Positions 43,781-51,933 of a DNA stretch of 64,000 nt are shown here, in pieces. Location: assembly GCA_016840515.1 (NCBI GenBank), contig JAEOSF010000008.1, forward strand, positions 22,335 through 86,334, given 5' to 3'. Position 1 is the first letter of the stretch, and every line of letters starts with the position of its first letter. The notes under the pieces were generated by a model. It worked only from the letters and a program-made list of their open reading frames with translations. It had not been told where the DNA came from and made no database searches. The DNA is from Candidatus Borrarchaeum yapensis (GTDB lineage Archaea; Asgardarchaeota; Sifarchaeia; Borrarchaeales; Borrarchaeaceae). The position numbers were made by a program, and so were the translations under genes.

Positions 43781-44416
43781 ATGGCACGTGTTAAAAGTCT
43801 TGAAGAACTTGAAGCAGATCTATATGCGATCACTGCAACTCTCGATACTCTTACTAAGAGTTTTAATGAAGGCGAACTTGATCCGTACATCTATAAGAAA
43901 CAGTTACGTAGTTTAATGAGAGACGCGTTTAAAACAAGGATGCAGTTGGACAAACTTAAATTTCAACTTGAAGCGTTTTTAAAAAGAGAGAAGATCATTG
44001 AAAAATTCCCTTATGGAGCAGAACGTTTACGTCTAGGAGAGGGGTCTAAACCATCCATTCCGACTTCTGACGAAACATCAATTGAGACATTTGGTCAATC
44101 TTTTGTATCTGTTTCTGGTATAGCGGCGAAGACAGCAGATGTTGTCGCAGATTTGATTGAATTAATTGATCTTGCAAAGTTAAGAAGTGTTGCACGCGTT
44201 GATATTCTCGTCCCTAATCTTGATGATCTCCTTTTACTCCTTGAAAAGTTTCCAGGATTCGGAAAGGATTATTGGGCTTATATAGAAATCGAACGATGGC
44301 GTGATAATCTCAAGAAAGAGTCTCCTGACAAAATAATCGATGAAGAAATGGCCAAGAACCTAGAATACAATGCTATTCGCTGGTTGAACGATTTTAGGAG
44401 ACGCTTAAGAGAATAA
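43781..44416 (+). CDS. vps28: ESCRT-I subunit Vps28-like
   Basis: 211 residues, the length of eukaryotic Vps28. The N-terminal helical domain (LEELEADLYAITATLDTLTKSFNEGELDPYIYKKQLRSLMRDAFK) matches the Vps28 core that packs with Vps23. The C-terminal domain (about 115-211; VADLIELIDLAKLRSVARVDILVPNLDDLLLLL, then YNAIRWLNDFRRRL) matches the four-helix Vps28-CTD that in eukaryotes contacts ESCRT-II. It follows vps23 by 51 bp with its own GGAGG and precedes vps22 by 25 bp. Confidence 0.85.
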   Translation: MARVKSLEELEADLYAITATLDTLTKSFNEGELDPYIYKKQLRSLMRDAFKTRMQLDKLKFQLEAFLKREKIIEKFPYGAERLRLGEGSKPSIPTSDETSIETFGQSFVSVSGIAAKTADVVADLIELIDLAKLRSVARVDILVPNLDDLLLLLEKFPGFGKDYWAYIEIERWRDNLKKESPDKIIDEEMAKNLEYNAIRWLNDFRRRLRE

Positions 44417-44441
44417 TCTTTCCTGCTTGAGGTGTCAGAGC

Positions 44442-45164
44442 ATGGGATTGCATGATATCGAAAAAAAACTAGAATTAAATAGAGAATTTAAGAAAAAAGG
44501 CACAAAATTAATGATGGAAGACTTAGGCAAGATGCTTACGTCTTTAAAAGAACTTCGCGGAGAATTAAAAAAGTTTGAGAAAAAATATGCAAAGGAACTA
44601 AAAACTATACCTTCATATCGAGAAAAAGTAGTACGTATGCGTGCAGAATTAGGATTACCTTTAGAAATAGGCGTTTATGAAGAAAAAGGTAAACCTAGAC
44701 TATTTGGCAAAGATAAATACTATGATAAACTTGGGCTTGAAGCCCTTGATATCCTTCAAAAACATAAAGAGGCCTCTGGAGGCATTATGAGCCTTGCAGA
44801 GATTGTTTTGTTGGTAAATAAAGAAACCCCAGGAGTTACTATAAGTCCCAATGATATAAACAGTGCGATGAAGCGTCTAGAGAAGGCAGATCTCGTAAAT
44901 GTATTTGAACTTAAATCATCAGACGTAAAACTTGTTGAATTCGTCCCTGTGGGCTTGAGTAGCGACCAGAACGAAGTACTTGAACTGGCCAGCACCAAAG
45001 GTTGGACAACTCTCGAAGAGATCATGATGGAAAAAGGATGGCCCAAAGAGCGATCTGAGAGAGTTCTTAAAGCTTTTAAGGACGGCGGTATAGCTCGTCT
45101 CGATTCAAGCTACGCAAGGGGTACACGGTATTATTTTCCTGGTTTAGGCGGAAGTTCATCGTAA
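44442..45164 (+). CDS. vps22: ESCRT-II subunit Vps22/SNF8 (EAP30) homologue
   Basis: 240 residues. The N-terminal helical hairpin (KKLELNREFKKKGTKLMMEDLGKMLTSLKELRGELKKF) and YYDKLGLEALDILQKHKEASGGIMSLAEI match EAP30-family proteins, followed by two winged-helix domains ending GGIARLDSSYARGTRYYFPGL. In eukaryotes Vps22 pairs with Vps36 and two Vps25 copies. ATG 44442 lies behind GAGGTG; the TTG at 44427 is before it. Last gene of the ESCRT-I/II operon. Confidence 0.9.
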   Translation: MGLHDIEKKLELNREFKKKGTKLMMEDLGKMLTSLKELRGELKKFEKKYAKELKTIPSYREKVVRMRAELGLPLEIGVYEEKGKPRLFGKDKYYDKLGLEALDILQKHKEASGGIMSLAEIVLLVNKETPGVTISPNDINSAMKRLEKADLVNVFELKSSDVKLVEFVPVGLSSDQNEVLELASTKGWTTLEEIMMEKGWPKERSERVLKAFKDGGIARLDSSYARGTRYYFPGLGGSSS

Positions 45165-45379
45165 TTAATTTAACCTTTTTTTAACACCGACAGGCTTCTA
45201 TGTTCTTTATAATGTTTTAAATAAGATTGAGTAGGATATTCCCTTAAAGAGTCCCCTTCATAATGCACTAATCTGACTGATGAAAATACCTTTACCATAG
45301 TATTAAAAAATGACAACTATCTGAAAACTGATGAAGGCTTCGTATCTACTGTATAGTCGAGACGGTTGCTATATTTGCG

Positions 45380-48166
45380 GTGAAAAAAGTGGGCGATATG
45401 TTAATTGAGAAGAAATTTCATCTGATGACCGTTGAAGACATATATAACACTTTAGGATCAAAAGATGATGGCATCAGTAATATTGAGGCAAAGATACGTC
45501 TTGAGAAATATGGCCTAAATGAGATCCAAGAAGCTGAAAAAACAAGTCTCATTAAACTCTTTTTCGCTCAATTTAAATCGTTTCTTGTTTTGATCTTAGT
45601 CGCAGCTGTAGTTATTTCATTTGTTTCATCAATTTTCTTTGGAGGAGAAATTCTTGAATCTATAGCGATTTTTGCTATTGTTTTTGCCAATGCAATTTTA
45701 GGGTTTATACAAGAATACCGTGCTGAGAAAGCAATTGAAGCATTGAAACAGATTGCAGCACCAGAAGCATTGGTTTTCCGAGATGGCATCGAGATGAGAA
45801 TCCCTTCAAGGGAATTAGTACCAGGTGATATTGTTCTTCTTGAAATGGGTAATAAAGTTCCTGCCGATGTACGCTTAATAGAAGCTATTAATCTCAAAAT
45901 AGAAGAAGCATCACTTACTGGAGAATCTGTTCCTGTTCAGAAAATTGTTCAACCTCTTGATACGGATGTTTTGCTTGCAGATCGTAAAAATATGGCATAT
46001 TCTGGCACTACTGTAGCATACGGACGAGGAAAAGGCATGGTCATTGCTACAGGAATGACTACAGAACTAGGTAAAATAGCCGAACTGATTCAAACAGCAG
46101 AAGATGAATTAACACCATTACAAAAACGGTTAGATGTTGTAGGCAAATGGCTTGGTGTTGGCTGCATTATCGCAGCCGCGATCGTTGCATTGACCGGATT
46201 AATTCGTGCACCTGCCATTACACAGCCTTTTCTAGTAGAACTGTTTCTTTGGAGTGTAAGTATAGCTGTAGCGGGGGTTCCTGAAGCCCTTCCAGCAGTT
46301 GTAGTTATAGCACTGACCGTTGGCGTACAGAGAATGGCAAAAAGGAACGCAATTGTAAGAAGATTACCTGTCGTTGAAACCCTAGGCAGTACGTCCGTTA
46401 TTTGTACTGATAAAACTGGTACACTTACCAAAAATGAAATGACTGTTTCCAAATTGTATACTAATTCAAAAATTATAGATGTTACCGGTTCTGGCTACTC
46501 TCCAAAAGGCGAATTTTTTCTACAAGGAACAACTATTGATCCTCTAAAAGATACCAATTTAAAGCTACTCCTTCAAGTTGGAGCTTTATGTAATGATGCC
46601 CATTTACGGATAAATGCTTCAATGAAAGAGAAAAATCACTCAGCAGATGACTTAGAGTTATTTGGAGACCCAACTGAAGGTTCTTTAATTGTTGCAGCAG
46701 CAAAGGCTGGTATTATCCATGAAGAACTAAAAGAAGAAAACCCAAGAATATGGGAAATCCCCTTCACTTCGGAAACCAAATTTATGGCAACAGTTCATGC
46801 AAAAAATCATGGAACACTATTCGTTGGTGTAAAGGGTGCACCTGAGACAATATTGAATCTTTGTAAGAACATTTTTGAGGATGGCAAAATTATTCCCTTA
46901 ACCACTGAAAAAAGGGAGGAAATCAGTAACGTTAATTTGGATATGGGTGCTCATGCCCTTCGCGTTTTAGGAATGGCATATCAAGAAATTCAAGATAATA
47001 AAGCGGAACTTAAAGAGGATACCGTTTTACAAGACTTAGTGTTCGTCGGATTACAGGGGATGATTGATCCTCCACGAGAAGAAGTTATTCGTGCTGTAGA
47101 AAAAACAAAATCAGCATGCATTCGAACGATCATGATTACTGGAGATCAAAAACTCACTGCTACAACAATTGCAAAACAAATCGGTATCCTTGAGGAAGGA
47201 GATTTAGTTCTTACAGGTAAAGAACTTGAACAGATGAGTGACAAAGAGTTTAAGGAAATAGTTGAGAAAGTAAGTGTGTATGCACGTGTGTCACCTGAAA
47301 ACAAAAACAAAATAGTCAACGCATGGAGGGAGAAAGGTCATATCACCGCCATGACAGGAGATGGAATTAACGATGCTCCTGCTTTGAAAAGGGCAGATAT
47401 TGGCATAGCCATGGGAATTACGGGTACAGATGTAGCTAAAGAAGCCAGCGATATGATTCTCACTGATGACAATTTTGCTACAATTGTAGCTGCAGTGGAA
47501 GAAGGAAGGGGGATTTTCGATAATATAAAGAAATATCTTTCATATCTATTACGAGGCAATGTAGGTGAAATCCTTCTACTTTTCATAGCTGCAAGCTTCT
47601 TAGCACTTCCAATTCCATTGTTGGCGATTCAAATCTTATGGATAAACCTTGTAACAGATGGATTCCCTGCTGTTGCTCTTGGAGTCGATCCTAGCGAACC
47701 TGATATACTTGACCGTCCGCCAAGAGATCCCAATGAAAGTGTGTTTGATACGAGGATACGTTTTTTCGTTGTGGGGATGGCGACACTGATGGTAACTGTT
47801 ACTTTACCGTTATACTGGTGGTTGATTAACACAGGTGTTTCCATAGACTATGCAAGAACCATGATATTTTCTCTAGTCGTGATGTTCGAATTATGGAGCG
47901 CATTTGCTGCTCGTTCCGAGAAATACTCACTTTTCAAGATTGGACCTTTTGCCAATAGATGGCTTGTTATTGCAGTATTTTCCTCGCTTGCGTTACAGAT
48001 GATGGTTGTGTACGTTCCATTTCTTCAGCCAGTCTTCAATACTGTTCCATTATCTCTGACAGATTGGTTAATCATCATTCTCCTCAGTTCATCCGCACTT
48101 ATTAGCGTTGAGATTGTAAAATTCCTCAGACCTTATGAACAATTTGTCTGTGAAGCGCCACCATAA
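45380..48166 (+). CDS. P-type cation-transporting ATPase, P2A (Ca2+-ATPase/PMR1-like)
   Basis: 928 residues, full length. The phosphorylation site DKTGTLTKNEM is at about residue 344. TGES and the hinge TGDGINDAPALKRADIGIAMG are present. Transmembrane segment 4 reads AGVPEALPAVV, where SERCA has the Ca-binding PEGLP, so the Gly is Ala here. The C-terminal six-helix region carries IQILWINLVTDGFPAVALGVDP. It exports a divalent cation, most likely calcium. It splits the ESCRT genes into two blocks. GTG 45380 or ATG 45398 may start it. Confidence 0.92.
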   Translation: MKKVGDMLIEKKFHLMTVEDIYNTLGSKDDGISNIEAKIRLEKYGLNEIQEAEKTSLIKLFFAQFKSFLVLILVAAVVISFVSSIFFGGEILESIAIFAIVFANAILGFIQEYRAEKAIEALKQIAAPEALVFRDGIEMRIPSRELVPGDIVLLEMGNKVPADVRLIEAINLKIEEASLTGESVPVQKIVQPLDTDVLLADRKNMAYSGTTVAYGRGKGMVIATGMTTELGKIAELIQTAEDELTPLQKRLDVVGKWLGVGCIIAAAIVALTGLIRAPAITQPFLVELFLWSVSIAVAGVPEALPAVVVIALTVGVQRMAKRNAIVRRLPVVETLGSTSVICTDKTGTLTKNEMTVSKLYTNSKIIDVTGSGYSPKGEFFLQGTTIDPLKDTNLKLLLQVGALCNDAHLRINASMKEKNHSADDLELFGDPTEGSLIVAAAKAGIIHEELKEENPRIWEIPFTSETKFMATVHAKNHGTLFVGVKGAPETILNLCKNIFEDGKIIPLTTEKREEISNVNLDMGAHALRVLGMAYQEIQDNKAELKEDTVLQDLVFVGLQGMIDPPREEVIRAVEKTKSACIRTIMITGDQKLTATTIAKQIGILEEGDLVLTGKELEQMSDKEFKEIVEKVSVYARVSPENKNKIVNAWREKGHITAMTGDGINDAPALKRADIGIAMGITGTDVAKEASDMILTDDNFATIVAAVEEGRGIFDNIKKYLSYLLRGNVGEILLLFIAASFLALPIPLLAIQILWINLVTDGFPAVALGVDPSEPDILDRPPRDPNESVFDTRIRFFVVGMATLMVTVTLPLYWWLINTGVSIDYARTMIFSLVVMFELWSAFAARSEKYSLFKIGPFANRWLVIAVFSSLALQMMVVYVPFLQPVFNTVPLSLTDWLIIILLSSSALISVEIVKFLRPYEQFVCEAPP

Positions 48167-48210
48167 AAAAGCAAATTAAAAGAACATAGAGTCTTTTACA
48201 GGTAGCTGAG

Positions 48211-48621
48211 CAAGAAAGCCCACTCCTTCAGGGGTGGAATGAATTGCGGTAGTGTGCAGTGTTCACTTGCATTACCTTCATCACGGTCTCTCTAGCACTT
48301 AAATAGTTCTGGTGGCTCTCTTATTACCAGAGGCTTCAACCGTGAGAAGGACTAATACCTTCAAATTAAACCCCGCTAAAGAACAAGAGCGGGAGCTCCT
48401 CAGTCTGTCCACGATGCAATTCTAAAAGAGTAATAAGGAAGGAGAGATTGTTCAGGTGTGTTTCGTGTAACTTAGAAGTACATCGAGATGCCGTAGGCTG
48501 TATAAATATAGGTCTCGCCCAGGGAGAACCTCTCTCTGCGGTAGTCGTTAACAGGGCGGTGACACGCCCCACACTTCTCACTCTAGAAGTGTAAAACCCC
48601 AATGCTTTAGCGGTGGGAGTA
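48211..48621 (+). mobile_element. Internally deleted tnpB element (element E)
   Basis: The left end CAAGAAAGCCCACTCC...GGAATGAATTGC (48211-48247) and right-end hairpin CCCCAATGCTTTAGCGGTGGG (48597-48617) bracket a tnpB reduced to its two ends. Ends resemble those of element F but are distinct, so this is another lineage of the same group. It lies between the P-type ATPase and the M28 peptidase, inside the ESCRT island. Confidence 0.7.
48342..48594 (+). pseudogene. tnpB: tnpB with internal deletion
   Basis: From GTG 48342 the frame reads VRRTNTFKLNPAKEQEREL, a typical TnpB N-terminus, to a TAA at 48423-48425. In a different frame from 48421 it reads SKRVIRKERLFRCVSCNLEV, then HRDAVGCINI and on to TAA at 48592-48594. 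That is the second half of the TnpB zinc finger with the last RuvC Asp (HRD). The 300 or so residues in between are gone, with the first and second RuvC sites. It cannot be a nuclease, but the ends and the omega-RNA region are kept. Confidence 0.75.
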
Positions 48622-48630
48622 TGTCAGAAT

Positions 48631-49734
48631 TTAATTATACCTTTTCTTAAACAATTTTTTTCTAAAAACAAAGACTAGAGTTACAAAAAGCACTATTACA
48701 GCACTTATTATCAGAATTGACAGAATTAAATTAGATGACATAGGATCCAGTTCAAAATAGTACTCCAAATAGTACTCCATAGTGCGCCCAACCTTGCTTA
48801 GACTTTTTCGGTCTACATTTTCTATAGTATCATTTGTTGTATGGTGCCATCTGAAGAAATCGTATCCATCCTTACTTCTTTGTTGGATTATATCCACGGC
48901 TGGAATTCCAGCGTCGATGAAGGGTCGATGGTCATCTATTATTGACGAACCTGTCTGGTCTAAAAAATTCTCGCCGTATCCGAGTTCATTTGCCAATTCC
49001 CAAATCCTATTTGTTTGCTGGGCATCAGAAGATCTTTCTTTGTGCAAATTCAAATTGTAATCTCCCACGATATCCAAAATCACCGCTAATTTCATTCGAT
49101 TTTTATCTGAATCAGAGAGACTTTTAACAAAATGAGTGCTTCCAATAATCCACCCACTCTGTCCACCTCTCCAACCAGAAATGCCTCCTTGATCTTCTGC
49201 GTCAAATAGAACGATCCAAACTTCATATCCTTCCGGGATGGATAGGGCTCTTGCCAGTTCTAACAAAACCACGACTCCGGACCCGCCGTCATTTATTCCA
49301 GGAACCGGATCTTTGCGTTTATTTCTATCGGGATCCTTATCAGCCCACGCTCTAGCATCATAATGTGCTCCTAGAACTATGATTCCCTTGAAATTATTAT
49401 TTTGGTTAGATTTTTTGGCGATTAAATTATTGAGTGTAATTTGTGGGCTAGAATGTTCCCAGCTTTGAATCTCTACCGACCATAACGAATTTTCCAATGT
49501 CTTTTTTGCATATTCTAAAAATTCTTTACTATTCTCACTTCCAGGGAGAAGAGGTGCTAACTGATCATATTCTTCAAGATGCTTAAATGCTACGCCTGTA
49601 TCAAATTCCAGATCAGGTTGATTTAATGCCTGTAACTGTTGAGTTTGAAAAGGACAAATGATCGTACAGACTATCAGAAACGCAATACCGAACGTCTGGA
49701 ATTTGGAATTAAAATACAAAAAATCACCAAACAC
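48631..49734 (-). CDS. Membrane-anchored M28 peptidase / glutaminyl-cyclase-like protein
   Basis: 367 residues. An N-terminal signal or anchor (FGIAFLIVCTIICPF, about 15-30) and a C-terminal membrane helix (LILSILIISAVIVLFVTLVFVF) followed by a basic tail RKKLFKKRYN place the catalytic domain outside the cell. Zinc ligands appear in LGAHYDARAW, PGINDGGSGVVVLLELAR and VLFDAEDQGG. The family includes aminopeptidases and glutaminyl-peptide cyclotransferases; the long GWRGGQSGWIIGSTHF loop leaves the substrate open. GTG 49734, or TTG 49719 behind GGTGAT. Confidence 0.82.
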   Translation of the reverse strand: MFGDFLYFNSKFQTFGIAFLIVCTIICPFQTQQLQALNQPDLEFDTGVAFKHLEEYDQLAPLLPGSENSKEFLEYAKKTLENSLWSVEIQSWEHSSPQITLNNLIAKKSNQNNNFKGIIVLGAHYDARAWADKDPDRNKRKDPVPGINDGGSGVVVLLELARALSIPEGYEVWIVLFDAEDQGGISGWRGGQSGWIIGSTHFVKSLSDSDKNRMKLAVILDIVGDYNLNLHKERSSDAQQTNRIWELANELGYGENFLDQTGSSIIDDHRPFIDAGIPAVDIIQQRSKDGYDFFRWHHTTNDTIENVDRKSLSKVGRTMEYYLEYYFELDPMSSNLILSILIISAVIVLFVTLVFVFRKKLFKKRYN

Positions 49735-49836
49735 GCAATTGATAGAATATTTGAAGGGTTCTATTATATGTTAATTTAAATCAAAGCCTTTTTCTTTCAA
49801 TTTGCGGGAAACTCTTGATATAACAGATTGCTTCTT

Positions 49837-50616
49837 TCAGAAACTGATTTCAATAGCTTTTTCATCGACCTTTGTTGCATATCCCTTCTTAACCATAATT
49901 CTCATAATCTCATTGAGTTCCTTAGGTGGGATGGTACTGAATGATTGCTTCGCTCTCACAAGATCAATTAGGGTTATTACCCAGGAATCTTGGGCCCAAG
50001 CTTCTAGTATCCATTCGTAAATGATATCGGACCACGCTTCCAGGCTTCGCCAGTAAATCCGAAGTCGTGTTTCTTCTTTGCTGACCCATTTTGCAAGATT
50101 TCGTGCAATTAGAAATTCCATAATGGACCTTACGTCCTCTTCTGAGAGACTTCGCTTTATATCGGAGTTATACCAAGGATATTGATCCTTGAGCTCCATT
50201 AAACTTACGATATGCTTTGTAAAATATTTTGCCCAGTCTAAAAGAAGATTTGCCCAATCTTCGCGCCAGGATTCTAAATGATCGGCACGTGAAGGCTCTG
50301 AAAACATCCATGGATGCGAAATCCATTCATATTTCTTTTGAAAATACTCTTTTGCCTGTGTCTCAGCGTTGTAAGTTTTAGCTTTTTCTAGCTCAATTTC
50401 TGCTTTTTCAATCTCTTTTTCAAGTATTTCAAGTTCTTTATCCACTACAGCAGTTATTGTTTCTTTTGGTTTTTTAACGGTCACTTTTTCTTTGGTCTCT
50501 TTTACTTTTGTCTTTGTCTTAACTCCTGTTTCTTCATGTATTTCTTCTTTCGGAGTTGATTTCTTGTCCTTTGCCGTTTTCTTTTTTTCTTTCTTTTTCA
50601 CTGACAACTCTATCAC
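49837..50616 (-). CDS. vps25: ESCRT-II subunit Vps25-like with basic/coiled N-terminal extension
   Basis: 259 residues. Residues 95-255 match Vps25: YEWISHPWMFSEPSRADHLESWREDWANLLLDWAKYF corresponds to the PPF-containing start of the first winged helix, and LRIYWRSLEAWSDIIYEWILEAWAQDSWVITLIDLV to the second. Residues 1-85 are an unusual lysine/glutamate-rich extension (KKKEKKKTAKDKK..., EILEKEIEKAEIELEKAKTY) absent from eukaryotic Vps25. It begins 9 bp after vps4, so the two are co-transcribed. Confidence 0.88.
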   Translation of the reverse strand: MIELSVKKKEKKKTAKDKKSTPKEEIHEETGVKTKTKVKETKEKVTVKKPKETITAVVDKELEILEKEIEKAEIELEKAKTYNAETQAKEYFQKKYEWISHPWMFSEPSRADHLESWREDWANLLLDWAKYFTKHIVSLMELKDQYPWYNSDIKRSLSEEDVRSIMEFLIARNLAKWVSKEETRLRIYWRSLEAWSDIIYEWILEAWAQDSWVITLIDLVRAKQSFSTIPPKELNEIMRIMVKKGYATKVDEKAIEISF

Positions 50617-50625
50617 CAGAAGCGC

Positions 50626-51765
50626 CTAATCTGCCCCGAATTCTGCAAACCATTCATCAAATCTTTGTAGTTCACCAGAGGAAACGCTTGGTCTAATTTT
50701 TTCCATAGCTAAGGTGAAGTCTCCTTTTGCTACATGTCGAACTTGAACGCTTGTATCTGTTAAAGCACCAGCAGCATCTAATTCACGGACTGGCATCATT
50801 ATTGCCTCTCGGCATATAAGAGCAATATCTGCACCAGAATAGCCTTCTGAAAGCATAGCTAACTCTTCAAAGTTGACTTCTGGTGCGTGTTCTACACCTT
50901 TAGTATGTATTTTAAATATCGCTTGGCGTGCTTCCAAATCAGGTAGGGGAACATAAATCCTCTTTTCAAAACGTCTTCGAAAGGCAGCATCTATTTCCCA
51001 CGGAATGTTAGTTGCACCTAAAACAACAATCCTGTCTTCTGCCTTGCTAGTAACACCGTCCATAGCCTGCATAAGTTGTGTTTTGACTCTCCGAAGTGCA
51101 TCGTGTTCGCCAGCAGCCCGTTCTGTGGCAATAGAGTCAACCTCATCAATGAATACCAGCGAAGGCATTTTCTCTTTTGCTGCTTCAAACAACTCCCTCA
51201 CTAGTTTTTCACTCTCTCCAAGCCACTTGCTTATTATCGCTGCTGCTGAAACATTGAAAAAGGTCGCATCACATTCAGTAGCTACAGCCTTAGCAATTAA
51301 TGTCTTTCCACATCCTGGAGGACCAAAAAGCATAATACCCTTCCACGGTTTTCTAGCACCTTTAAATAGATCTGGACGAACCATAGGCAGAATAATAGCT
51401 TCTCGTAACGCAGATTTAGCTGCTACTAAACCCGCCACATCTTCCCATGCAACATTAGGTTTTTCTCCAATGATCGTCTCTTCGATTGCAGCCTCAATTT
51501 CGTCCTCTGATTTATCGGCCTCACTGTCTACACTGACTGGTTTCTTAGCAATTTCTTTTAACTCAGTTGCGCGTGCTAAGTATTCTCTTGCTTTTCTATA
51601 ATAGAGGTTCCTCATATCTTTGCTTTGCTCAAGACCAATGAGCTTCTGAAGAACGGTAGCAGCATTCAAATAATTGTTAATGGCTTCTTTATACCTTCGA
51701 GCTTGATCATATTGAAGGGCTTTCTTTGCATAGTTTGATGCTTGTTGGAGCATAGCTTGACTCAT
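50626..51765 (-). CDS. vps4: Vps4-like AAA ATPase with MIT domain
   Basis: 379 residues from ATG 51765 (behind AAAGGTGA). Residues 1-75 are a three-helix MIT domain (MLQQASNYAKKALQYDQARRYKEAINNYLNAATVL). The AAA module has Walker A GPPGCGKT (148-155), Walker B LVFIDEVD (203-210), sensor 1 VLGATN and arginine fingers in FRRRFEKR. The C-terminal helix SSGELQRFDEWFAEFG is the Vps4-type end. It disassembles ESCRT-III polymers; no ESCRT-III gene is in the window. First gene of vps4-vps25. Confidence 0.95.
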   Translation of the reverse strand: MSQAMLQQASNYAKKALQYDQARRYKEAINNYLNAATVLQKLIGLEQSKDMRNLYYRKAREYLARATELKEIAKKPVSVDSEADKSEDEIEAAIEETIIGEKPNVAWEDVAGLVAAKSALREAIILPMVRPDLFKGARKPWKGIMLFGPPGCGKTLIAKAVATECDATFFNVSAAAIISKWLGESEKLVRELFEAAKEKMPSLVFIDEVDSIATERAAGEHDALRRVKTQLMQAMDGVTSKAEDRIVVLGATNIPWEIDAAFRRRFEKRIYVPLPDLEARQAIFKIHTKGVEHAPEVNFEELAMLSEGYSGADIALICREAIMMPVRELDAAGALTDTSVQVRHVAKGDFTLAMEKIRPSVSSGELQRFDEWFAEFGAD

Positions 51766-51933
51766 ATTCGTCACCTTTCCGAATTAGCAAGGCATTATAT
51801 ATTACCTGAATCATGAATGAACAACCATTCTAAAAAAATCTTTTGAAGTACTCTTTGAAGGATTCTTTTGAAATGTTAGAAATCTCAAAAAGTGGTCAAG
51901 TTAAACCTTTAAGGTCTTAACTGTGCTTATTAT

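Noticed and set aside
48366..48602. Minus-strand frame of 78 codons
   Set aside because: It is antisense to the tnpB remnant on the plus strand, which explains the sequence better.
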